From: Acheta domesticus
Lineage: Eukaryota > Arthropoda > Insecta > Orthoptera > Gryllidae
DNA length: 64,000 nt
Direction: 5' to 3'
Assembly (NCBI GenBank): GCA_031308135.1
Contig: JAHLJT010000631.1
Coordinates: 192,952,549 to 193,016,548, forward strand
Shown here: piece after piece, positions 54,691 to 64,000 of the stretch
How positions within the stretch are numbered: position 1 is the first letter of the stretch
Layout: each line of letters opens with the position of its first letter
Translations under genes and position numbers: made by a program
The notes under the pieces: model-generated
The model's input: only the letters and a program-made list of their open reading frames with translations
What the model was told of the DNA's origin: nothing
Database searches by the model: none

Positions 54691-56860
54691 TCAATATAAT
54701 ATTTATTTTTTAGATTACTGACTATCCTTAGGATTTCACTGGAAGTAGCTTTGGAAACAAACATCGTGTCGAACATTTTTTTGGGAAACGTATGTTGTTG
54801 AATTTTGTGATTTGAGCCCCTACATGAGATCAAAAATTCTTGAAAAATGTTGATTGAAAATATTTTGAAACTTTTACCAGTTTGCTTATTTCTGTCACTA
54901 TCTTAAAAAAACATTATCTACAGAATATCGGGATGATGTGTCAATAGATGTGAATAGCATTTTTTACGATATTCAAATTCCTTGTTCTTTTTACATTATT
55001 TTAGTTTCTTGTGTTACCCAAGTGTTGATTTTTCGTGAAATATTTAATTTATTCTTTTTAAGAGAACAGCAGGCGTTTAAGTGAAACGATAGCTTTGAGA
55101 CAAATAAATTATATTTTTCGTTTGTGTCAACAACCTTATAAGCTGTGTACCATGTTTCCTGCAGCAAGTAGTCCGTAAATTATTTTATTTTAGCTTTATT
55201 AAATAACGTACACATGCGTGTATTTTATATTGTGTCAATTTTCTGTATTATTTATATTTTAGACCAGTTTATAATGACAATAATTCTTCTTCCTTGCATG
55301 AGTTCACACTTATATAGCCGAAGATTCATTCCAGAATGCCTAACTTTGAACAGATGACGTGAGATTCCTTTACAACTGAAAGAATCCAGCCAACTGGTCC
55401 CTTTTTGCAAAAAATACTTTGGGGCATTTTCTGTGCTTTATTAGCTAAAAAAGGCATTCATTTTAGATTAAGGGTTGGTAAAATAAAACTGTATGATTCT
55501 AATTTTGTTGCTTTTATAATGTGTGGTTACTGCGTGGTGTGCAAAATGAAGTGAGGGAGACAATTCCTTTCTTCGTGTTTCTCATCTCCATTTTCCAATC
55601 TGTTGCAAAAAGTACAAATAATTTCCCCCCAAAAGCTTTATTACATAACGCTAGGTTTAAGATATAAATAAAAATCTTCTTATTTCATTTACAAGTTTTG
55701 GCAATTTTACTAAGGTTAGAAAAGCAGTTTTAATCCAGTTTTCATAACCTCACAAAGGGAAGCAGTTCAAATCCAGCTTATTTTCGTCAAACATGTGATG
55801 AGAACGTTTCCCCGCTCATATCAAACAACAGAGAATTGAGAAAAGATCTTGGTTTCTTTTCGTAGAGTTTTACGAATGGATGAGCAGGGTTTACTAGTAA
55901 ATGTCCTGTAAATAATGTTATACCTTTTACTGGCGTTCATTTCTCCACACATTAAATATATCTGAATAATCTGAATGTGAACTTCCCCTGGGCAGAATAA
56001 TTCAATTACCTGTGACTGTAGTACTTTCCAGGTGTATGTGCTTTGATGTGATTTTGTTATAAACGGAAAATGGAGAGAGGTAGAGGTAGAGCGAATTTGA
56101 ATTCACAGTAATCGATGAATGCACCCCTGAAGGGTTGTCTCTCAATTGATACATATGTAAGGGAAACATTTGTTTTCTACTGAGTACAAAGAGGTAAAAT
56201 CCATTTCATAAAAATAAAGGAGGAAATCAGAACAGACTAGAATCGCTGCCTCTGTTGAGCCAAAAATGAATTCTTTAGCACCTGTATTGAAAAAAGGTAA
56301 ATTGCTTCGTGGCCTAATGTTGTAGTTCAATTATGATAAAGAGGTTTTCATTACTTCTATTACAATTGAAAACTTCATATACAATACTCGTGCGTTTGAC
56401 ACGGATAACGTGCCAAGAAACTCTTCCCGATCAAGGAACAATATAGGCTGGTATTTAAAAATTCCGTCAGCAGTCATCAGTTTCACAAAATTTTCTTTAT
56501 GGATTTCCGCGCGCATCTTTAAATTTATCATAATCTTTCCTTCACACGTTCTTCTTGATGTTAAGGATGCTGTTACTGTAAGTCATAAAGGTGATGATTA
56601 TGTCAGATCAACTGCTACTTAGCTTCTTTTCCTGAATTAAAAATTCATGAATAGTACTTACATGAATAATTACATTTCTTAGAATCTATTTTATTTAGTT
56701 TAATTAAAATTCTGAGGGACTAATTTCTTCTGCAGAACTTAAATTCTGTTTTGCTGTTTTATTTGGTCGACGAATGTCATCATCATTATCATAATCAGCA
56801 GCAGCAGCGGATATTTTATGTACGCTTAACCTTTAGGCTATCCGATGATGCTCACTTCCC
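54691..56860. other. no gene recognised
   Basis: AT-rich sequence with unassigned short frames (for example + 56410-56622). Confidence 0.45.
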
Positions 56861-56936
56861 CCAGTGGACATTTACATCAATGGGCATTTACCTCATTGAA
56901 CATTTATCCCAGTGAACATTTAACTCAGTGAACATT
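56861..56936. repeat. degenerate 16-17-bp tandem repeat
   Basis: Five units of (C)AGTGAACATTTAcCTCA type, with drift between units. Confidence 0.8.
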
Positions 56937-56979
56937 ACGTTTTGACCTCATTCTACTACCTTATTACACCCAAGAACCT

Positions 56980-57745
56980 CAGGTATCTTGACCGCAGCCT
57001 CCCGCTCTTAACTCTGTAGCTTTTAAGCCAATTGCGGCCGAGAAATACCTCCTGTGCTGAGGACTCGTAGGCCAGTGGCATCGCTTCAGCCTTCTTACAG
57101 GTAGAGAGATTTGATGGCGGTCCAAAGGCCCTTTAAGGAGGTTGGCACACGGATGGCCGTCTTCATTCAAAGTTGGAATACAATCAATTATAACCACTCT
57201 TTGTGCCGAATTAACAGCAAAGGGTATACATTTCAAACGTCCCGCGAGATAATTAATGTTTCCTTCAGAAACCGCTTACAAAGAATAAAATTAAACCTCG
57301 TACAAAACTCTTCGATTTCTATTGCTTCCAAGGATATCTACGAGAGCGCACCACATCCCGGGCACCGTATCCGTTGGAGGCCTAAGAAGCCCAGGAAACA
57401 CTGCGCATTGTCGACAATTTCCCAGAAATCAACTCCTTCCACTTAAGACGTGACGAGATCACATTGTTTGCTAATCAGAGATGCCGGAACAGTATCGTGG
57501 TGACTCGCCTTGCTCGTGTAAAAAACTGGTAATGCACGCGTATGTATCGACTGCATTATATGGTGTTTCGCATTTATCTCCAGTGCCTCTACACATGGAA
57601 AATTGGCCGAGCCATTCTTTTCGATAACATCCGCCTGGGCAGCGAGGAGATTAAAAGAGGCTGTGGAAATTCTCGAACATCCCCAAAACCTCAATGCTGA
57701 CCAAGGCCTACGTCTCCAAGAGGCCTGGAAACACTTATTTTACTA
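56980..57745 (+). pseudogene. Penelope-like or related retroelement 3' fragment
   Basis: Near the end, a frame from 57,595 reads HGKLAEPFFSITSAWAARR, LKEAVEILEHPQNLNADQG, LRLQEAWKHLFY and stops at 57,745. The xLxEAVEI...N.....L...W layout is what I know from C-termini (after the GIY-YIG part) of Penelope-like elements. Upstream of it only broken frames are seen. A 150-bp-type repeat follows at 57,918. Assignment is by layout only. Confidence 0.5.
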
Positions 57746-57917
57746 GGACTCTCGGTTGCGTCATGGCGCGGTCACCGCTGCTCCTTGACGTCCGACCACG
57801 GGCGAAGCCGCCCTCCTCCTCCCCGCCCAGGGAGTCCGTTGCCTGATAACACCGGTTGACGGGTGGAGGGGAACCTCGCTCTGTTTAAACGTACGCGCAG
57901 TCCATCTCCGCGCATTT

Positions 57918-58137
57918 CACCCTAAGGGATGGCGGTCGAAAGGTTGGCTTCTGTGCCTGGACGCGTCGTTTCCCGGACAGCCAAATAGTTACTGACTCCA
58001 GCCGCGGAAGCCTATACTTTCATTAGACCAACCTCTAAGGGGAGGAAACACAAGGCATTTCGCCCCGAGGAAGGTCGCAGAATGGCGGCCGAAACGTTGG
58101 CTTCTGTGCGTGGACGCGGCGTCTTCCGGTCAGACAT
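57918..58137 (+). repeat. tandem repeat related to the 34.3-kb array
   Basis: About 1.5 units: GGTCGCAGAATGGCGGCCGA, TTGGCTTCTGTGCGTGGACG, CCGGACAGCC, CCAGCCGCGGAAGCCTA and AGACCAACCTCTAAGGGGAG. Period about 140. Confidence 0.8.
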
Positions 58138-59905
58138 GTGGTTGCATGAGTAAAGAAATCTCCATTATGCACGAAGTTTTAGATTTTCTGGCTCTGCGCT
58201 GTGGGTACGCAGTTTGAGATTTTGAATTGGCTTTTCTTGAGAATCTAAGGGAATATCTAATAACAACGTTTGTCATGAGCCTTAGGTATATCCTAACACA
58301 GAAATGTAATTTCAACTTCTTTTTCGTAAATTTCTAACTGACCTTTCTACTTTCTTATTCACCTTTCCAAGATTTTCTGTAAGTTCTTGGCAGAGTTGTG
58401 GATGTTAGTGATGATTAATTGTAACTGCCTTACGTACGAGAATCAGTTAATCAGTTGAAAATGAATTCTCCCCTGGTCACAGGCGGCCATTTTTGCCGAT
58501 TTTTACCTCTCTATACGAGATTCCTCTCTATATAAGGAGGTACAAGGTGTAAGGAAAGACAATATGACTTCAATGTGAGTCACGTGACTGTTAATGGATA
58601 ACGTCACTACCTTACGTGTGGCGCTAATCGCATTACGTGTGGCATCGACTGTACGGGTCATTGACAAAGAAACAGTTTAGAACTATGAGTTTACCGTAGA
58701 AATATACTGCCATGCAATAACTTTCTCTCGTAACCTATAGCTGAAAAACAAAGGTATGCAACGCGTTCAGCACACAAGGGTTGACTCGAGCAAATCCCAA
58801 GTTCTCACGTAATTTATTTCTCCCCCAGTATGAGTAACTTTCCGAGTTGCCAGCGAGTGTGCTATTTACTTTCCTGGGCTATTTGATCTCCAAGCGATTG
58901 CCTGGGACACTTCTTGCACCAAACTCCAGCCATGCGTCTTACACGCGAGGCAGTAGGTAGGCCCCGTGCCTGCCTCAGCGCCCGCCGCGCGGCACAGTGG
59001 GCCTTAAGACATCAAACGGTGCGACTAAAAGTGCAAAACCTCTTACGTGTAAGTGTCTTCACTTTTACTGGCAAAGACTGAGATAATATTGGTTTCTGAC
59101 ATGTTTATTACAAGTTGTAAAGCGCTGTTTTGACTGAATCTATTGGTTATAAATGCAATGATGGTGGAGAAATAGCGAAAGATTAAATAAAAAATCAAGT
59201 TTTATGGTAAGATGAAAGACAACATTGCACATACAGTGACGTCTATTTTAATGTGCTTTCTTCTTTGCGTAAAACATATTTCTACAAATGACATTTAAAT
59301 ATAAGAAAAATAAATAATGAAAATAAATATCAACTTTGTAAAATTTGAATACAGAGCATTTTTATCAAACACGTTTACGCTGTAAATTAGTATATTTTCA
59401 ACGTACGAATATTACCAAGGTCAATCGTCTCACAGCAGACTTTGAATATTCATATGTGTGTGGAAGGCAAGACTCCATATCTCCTAAATCTAGACTCTAG
59501 ATGGAAGTGGTCAGTATCATACACTATGGTCAGTACGATACTCATAATCGTATTCCTTTGACATTCCAGAGCACACGCTGATCTACACAAATTGGGAGAC
59601 GTTCTTGACAGTTTGGGTGAAATAAGAAATTTCCATCTGAACCCGAATTTGAACAACGGTCCTTGTACGTAGCCTTGATCGGGTGGAAGGTTAATTAAAT
59701 TGAATCATAGGCTTTTCACACGAAATTTGAATTGAAGGAAAATGAAATTATTTTCAAGGAAGAAATATCTTGTGCACACCCAGCTCGCTCTTGCTCCCCG
59801 GATCGGTCCCCCATTTAAAATTTTAAAGTTGGTTCCCGTTCCATCCATCGGATGTAGATGGATTGTTTTTATTACAGGTATTTCTTCCTCCCGATTATTT
59901 TAGGA
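58138..59905. other. no gene recognised
   Basis: AT-rich with a GC patch at 58,950-59,000. TTACGTGTGGC occurs twice (58,612 and 58,634). Confidence 0.45.
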
Positions 59906-59907
59906 AC

Positions 59908-59985
59908 CGTCGTAGCTCAGGTGGTAAACGCACGCACATATTCATGTGTGTGTGTTTTGATTCAAATTCTTCCTCACAAAGCAGA
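59908..59985 (+). repeat. tRNA-like / SINE head candidate
   Basis: CGTCGTAGCTCAGGTGGTAA resembles an A box and, about 40 bases on, TTGATTCAAATTC resembles a B box. The stems of a functional tRNA are not evident, so a SINE head or chance match is more likely than a tRNA gene. Confidence 0.3.
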
Positions 59986-60794
59986 AGAGAATTGTTAACG
60001 CTCCAGGCAATTATCGCGATTCTGTGAATCTCTTGTAACGTTTTTTAAATATTCTGTTTAAATAAGTAAACACATTTCTCTAAATTCGAATACAGCATCT
60101 AGGGATAAGGTGAAACAAAATTAATTGAAGGAGATTGTTTGTGCGTGAACTAGCGAATCAGTTCGTATCACCAAAACAATGCTGCACATTTCCAACATTC
60201 TAAAGTTCTCGATTCGATGAGGTTAGAAATATAGAATATAACTTTGGGAAGAGATATTGCATAAAAAATAAAAATAAAAAGCTGCTACATATGTCTTATT
60301 CGACCAAAAACAAAATTTCAATGTCTGAGAAATAGATGCCAAAAAATATAAGGAGCAATGTAATGATATATGTTTTACATACTTCAACTTTGGATAGGTT
60401 TATTTTATATCTTTGTCAATAAAGTGCTTCCATTATTTATGATAATGTGACCTAAAAATTACCAGAATAGTTTATCTAATCTTGTAGACATTACAGTTTC
60501 TAAAACCAAGTAATTTTAAATATTGTATATTACATTAGAAATGTGTATCAAGTCACAAAAAGTTCCATTAAAAACTAAATCAAGAAATCATAAATATTGC
60601 ATTGTGTTTATGTGAACTGTAAAGTGAGTGATGTTCCTATGCAATGGGTACAAATGTACGTTTCTGGACGTAATGTATAATGTATTAAGACCGCAGGAAG
60701 CATAGTTTTATTCTGAAAAATCACAAGTAGTACGCCCGGGCGTAAGGCACCCACGAGATGCGCTTTTCTAGAAATAAATGGCGGTGCATCTAAG
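59986..60794. other. AT-rich, nothing recognised
   Basis: No gene or repeat seen. Confidence 0.5.
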
Positions 60795-61313
60795 ATTGAT
60801 TAGTGATTCCAGGCGCATCAACGGATAAGGTCATAGTAGTCCCGTAAGTGTGGTGTATGTACACTCGTGAGGGGAAGATGATTATCCACCACTAGATGGT
60901 AAGATCTGGTGCCGACTCGGTGCGGCAAGCTGAGTTTTCCTCAACCACGTATCTTCCACCAGCGGGGCACCGCCCCAGCCGGGACAAGCGCTTAACTCCC
61001 GATCCGTCTCCCGAAATGTGTGGTAGTGTAGTGAATATTAGTGTGTGTTTAAGTAAGGGGTGAGGAGAGGACAAGGAAGAGAATAATATCGCGCGTGGTC
61101 CGTGGCCCGTTTGTTAGTGTACAGTTTCGGAATTCGCCTGGTGTTGATCGGATAAACCGTGGAAAGCTACCGATCAGAGCGTTCGAACGTTAGAATTCTC
61201 CTCCAGACAGCGACTGAATTCGATCTAGCTGACAAGCTAGTGACGAAAATGTTGACGCGAACCTAGGACCTCCCAGTTAGAGGCCCTCAGTTGATGCACT
61301 GAGTCACCTCTCC
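60795..61313 (-). repeat. tRNA-headed SINE, copy 5 (full length)
   Basis: Best complete copy, inverted: on minus GGAGAGGTGACTCAGTGCAT, CCTAGGTTCGCG, GGAGGAGAATTCTAACG, AACAAACGGGCCACGGACCA, CTTGTCCCGGCTGGGGCGGT and end GATGCGCCTGGAATCACTAA + TCAATC. Length about 519. Confidence 0.88.
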
Positions 61314-61317
61314 TGGT

Positions 61318-61455
61318 TCAATTGTCAAAAAATCAGAGTTTTCTACGAAAACTATTCCTGCACCATTGTGTTAAACTTCCTTTACACTATTCAACAACAA
61401 AATTTAATCAAAAACAATGGAGCCATTTTGCTGTAAATTTTGAAAATATCCGGGA
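61318..61455 (+). repeat. fragment of repeat family R
   Basis: TTTCTACGAAAACTATTCCTGCACC...ATGGAGCCATTTTGCTG-type order corresponds to about 40,304-40,435 of copy 1. It is wedged between SINE copy 5 and a second SINE head. Confidence 0.6.
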
Positions 61456-61530
61456 TGCAAACCTAGGACCTCTCAGTCAGAGGCACTGCAGCGACATCAG
61501 TTGATGCGCCCCGATCCACCTCTCCTGCTG
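61455..61530 (-). repeat. SINE head fragment (copy 6)
   Basis: On minus: GGAGAGGTGGATCGGGGCGC, AACTGATGTCGCTGCAGTGC, CTCTGACTGAGAGGTCCTAG. Only the tRNA-like part is present. Confidence 0.7.
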
Positions 61531-61994
61531 AGCGCATCTAAGAGCAGAGGTGGCTTTGGGCTCACTGTGCGGCGCGGAGCGCTGCCCGCCGCAGCCGCGC
61601 CCCAGTTCATCCGTTATATACGGCGGCGTGGTCAATTCAATGGCGTGTATCTCCGCGGGCGGGAGGGGAGGGTCGTTAGAGCGTCCGGACCTATGATCGA
61701 GAGTCTTGATCAATAACCTTTGTGCGATCAGGAAATGGCTGAGAGGGGCGGCAGGCGGTTATCGAGGCTCGTCCCTATGCGAGGAGACCTTTCAGAAGCA
61801 CCGCGCCCCGCCCCGCCCCTCTCCGCCATGCAGACCGCGAGGAGACTCGCAAGTGGGCGAGGGACGCTTCCAAAGATTGTGTTCCTCGACTTGCGGGGTT
61901 GATGGGTATTCTACGACAAGCTGTAGAGGTACTTTCGGAGTTCTGAATGCATTAGTAAGCCAATAATGGCGGTGAAGGTATCAGCATTATAAAG
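61531..61994. other. GC-rich segment, no recognised gene
   Basis: GC-rich at 61,540-61,900, with both strands partly open (61 to 86 codons). No domain recognised. Confidence 0.35.
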
Positions 61995-62100
61995 CGCGCA
62001 GAACTTGAAAAAAACTATGCAGCTACCAAGGATGTGGGAGAAGTCTTCGGTAACCAGAAACTCGAGAGAAGAATCGAAAACTGTGAAACAGTTTTGAATT
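61995..62100. repeat. diverged direct repeat, unit 1
   Basis: Aligns with 62,530-62,635: GCGCGCAG, ATGCAGCT, a GAGA block and GAAACAGTTTTGAATTT (ATAGTTTTAATTTT in unit 2). Confidence 0.45.
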
Positions 62101-62111
62101 TAAGGGAGTTT

Positions 62112-62262
62112 GATTGATTAGTGATTCCGAGCGCATTAACTGCTACGATCATTAGTCCTGTAAATGTAGTGCATGTATTTTCCTCAGGATCTTCCTCCGC
62201 AGGATGGTGAAATCCGGAGTCGACCTTTCCGTCGGCTAGCAGGGTTTTCTCCAACAACGTAA
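62112..62262 (-). repeat. SINE 3' fragment (copy 7)
   Basis: GATTGATTAGTGATTCCGAG and CATTAGTCCTGTAAATGTAG match the tail of the family, inverted; the head and body are absent. Confidence 0.7.
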
Positions 62263-63099
62263 TGTACGTGTAAATTGAATTCTACACTGAATTAGGAATT
62301 TTTCACCATCATGCTAGGGGGTTGAAGTACCGAGGAAATATAAACCTTCAAAAATATAAGAGAGGATTCAAAAAGGTCTCGTTTTGTAGATATCGGTCCA
62401 AGAAACATTATTCGTATGGCACTGGGCTAAAATATTTAAGGATGCATCGATTCCGAGTTAATGCATGACTGAACGCGCGGGAGAGAACGATTGAACGCGC
62501 AGGAAATATTTCCATACTAATGTCCAACGCGCGCAGCAATGGAAAATAATATGCAGCTTACGAATATGCGAGAGGTACCTACGATTTTGTTAGATACTCG
62601 GGAAAAAAACAAAACAATGAAATAGTTTTAATTTTTATTCAAGAATGAAAATATTTATGTTTTTCCGCCTATTTTCATACTGCACATTCCGAGTTAATTA
62701 TCATACTACATAGTTCGTTAATGATTATGACACGGCTGAGCTATACGATAGAAAGGCTTCAAGGAAGAGGACGCCAGCCGTTTAAAATTTGCTATTGATG
62801 TACTGCGTTATGGAACATCAAACATTTTAATAATCTTGATACGTAAAAAACTGTTGTAAGGCTGTATTACATTATCGCAAAATTTGTGAAGGTGGTTTTT
62901 ATTAAAATATGTTATTTATTTCAGTGTTATGCTACTTCAGTCCACAAGTCTTTCTAAGTCTATTTACATAAAAATTATTCTATATTGTGAAGCGTAGATT
63001 AATCAAAAGTCCTTGATATTGTACCAATGACATCCCAATTTATAATGATTAATTTGATATAATGAATGAAAAGAAATCTTTAGAAATGAAATGATATAA
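62263..63099. other. AT-rich, includes second unit of a direct repeat
   Basis: 62,530-62,635 pairs with 61,995-62,100. GAACGCGCGGGAGAGAACGA and GAACGCGCAGGAA follow each other at 62,472-62,503. No gene. Confidence 0.45.
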
Positions 63100-63520
63100 T
63101 TGATTGTATATTTTGTTCCTGGCGCGAACTGCTGTAGTCATGCATTCTGTAAGTGTAGTGCTTGTTATATTACAGAAGGCACCGGTGTGCAGTAGGAATG
63201 TGACATCAGTTGGTGACCTCGCGGGCTGGTGACGATTTCCACAACCGGGTATCTTCCATCAGCGGGGAACCGTCCCAGCTGGGACGAGATGGAAGCTTCC
63301 GACTGGTCTATCGACATGTGCTGTAAATAATGCGTGTGTGTGAAAGGGGAAAGAAAGGGTAACGATGAGGAAGGAAAGATTGTGAACGGTTCACGGCACG
63401 TTTTTAATGTACTGATCCGGCATTCTCCCGGTATTGGTTGAAGAAATCATGGAAAATTGTCTTTCAGAGAAGCCAGCTTCTAGAATCCTCCTCCAGATAG
63501 TTGTTGAATTCAACTTCGTG
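63100..63520 (-). repeat. tRNA-headed SINE, copy 8 (diverged, head-truncated)
   Basis: Inverted body: TCTTCCATCAGCGGGGAACC, GTCCCAGCTGGGACGAGAT, GAGGAAGGAAAGATTGTGAA, TAGAATCCTCCTCCAGATAG. More diverged than the other copies. Confidence 0.75.
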
Positions 63521-64000
63521 TTTATGCGTAACCCAGCACATGTAATCGGTAATTAATATTTTTCAAAAGTGTACTACGCATACTTGCGGCCGATGTGTTA
63601 AACCCTGAGAGTAAGTTTTACACGTTTTCACAACGATCAAATGAGTAATGCTTTTCTACGAGGTTTTTGTGTATTTTCCCTAAAAACGTTTGTAGAAATC
63701 CACGGATTTTGATAAAAAAACGAACGATCACGAGAAGAACAAAGTCTTTAAAAAGCTAGTTAAAAATCAAAACTTATACAAGGATCTGTGTTAGCCAGAT
63801 GTCCAAACATTGGTGCATTGCCATGATATAAATTTCTAGAGCAGTTGAGTTTTTTGTCTCATAATTGTTCAATTCTCTTGCCCATATGGTGTATATATTT
63901 TATTGTTCTGATATTTTATCTGCTGGAATGAAACAATGACGGTTTGAACTACTAATTAAAACGCAAAATGAAAATTTTAGGAAGCACATGTGTCTGAAAC
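63521..64000. other. AT-rich window end, nothing recognised
   Basis: No gene or repeat seen. Confidence 0.5.

Noticed and set aside
59908..59985. tRNA gene
   Set aside because: Box-like words are present but I could not pair acceptor and anticodon stems; kept only as a low-confidence SINE-head candidate.
35185..64000. Further neuroligin exons on minus
   Set aside because: No esterase-like or cysteine-bearing ectodomain segment was recognised; small exons could still be missed.

Overview
The window looks like nuclear DNA from an insect with a large, AT-rich, repeat-laden genome. The evidence is intron-bearing animal genes, insect-type transposon families (hAT, mariner, Tc1, pogo and Harbinger types, Ty3/gypsy, LINE, Penelope-like) and a tRNA-headed SINE present in many copies. 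A cockroach- or termite-like polyneopteran would fit, but no marker in the window settles this. Two host genes are supported. No operon, CRISPR array or prokaryotic feature is present.

Region 1 (1-6.6 kb): a complete seven-exon gene on + for mitochondrial glutamyl-tRNA synthetase (EARS2). Every splice phase closes to give 522 codons. Its last intron uses a GC-AG boundary, and the fourth intron holds a SINE.

Region 2 (6.6-28.2 kb): no host gene recognised. It is a mosaic of transposons: a 980-bp hAT-type element with exact 8-bp target duplications; a fold-back mariner derivative; an unclassified dispersed repeat with a short conserved ORF; and a roughly 2-kb element with long inverted arms. 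A 5.2-kb Ty3/gypsy element (minus strand, both LTRs, 5-bp target duplication, several frame breaks) has inserted into one of those arms. A remnant of a transposon-associated protein lies at 20.9-21.2 kb.

Region 3 (28.2-35.2 kb): the last two coding exons of a neuroligin gene on minus. The conserved end of the esterase-like domain is on one exon; the transmembrane segment and cytoplasmic tail are on the other. Both exons are extremely GC-rich islands in AT-rich DNA. The 5.3-kb intron between them carries two small DNA transposons, a diverged duplication and a 156-bp tandem repeat that abuts the exon. The upstream exons were not found and probably lie beyond the window.

Region 4 (35.2-64 kb), presumably upstream neuroligin intron and/or intergenic DNA: SINE copies, LINE reverse-transcriptase fossils on both strands, a Penelope-like 3' fragment, a 1.4-1.6-kb repeat family with internal duplication, Harbinger-like and other terminal-inverted-repeat elements, microsatellites, nested palindromes, and a CpG-rich island at 44.9-45.9 kb that could be a promoter.

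No clearly new biological system was found. The best candidates for undescribed content are the dispersed element with a conserved short ORF, the 1.5-kb repeat family, the long-arm inverted-repeat element and the possible amber readthrough junction in the gypsy element.
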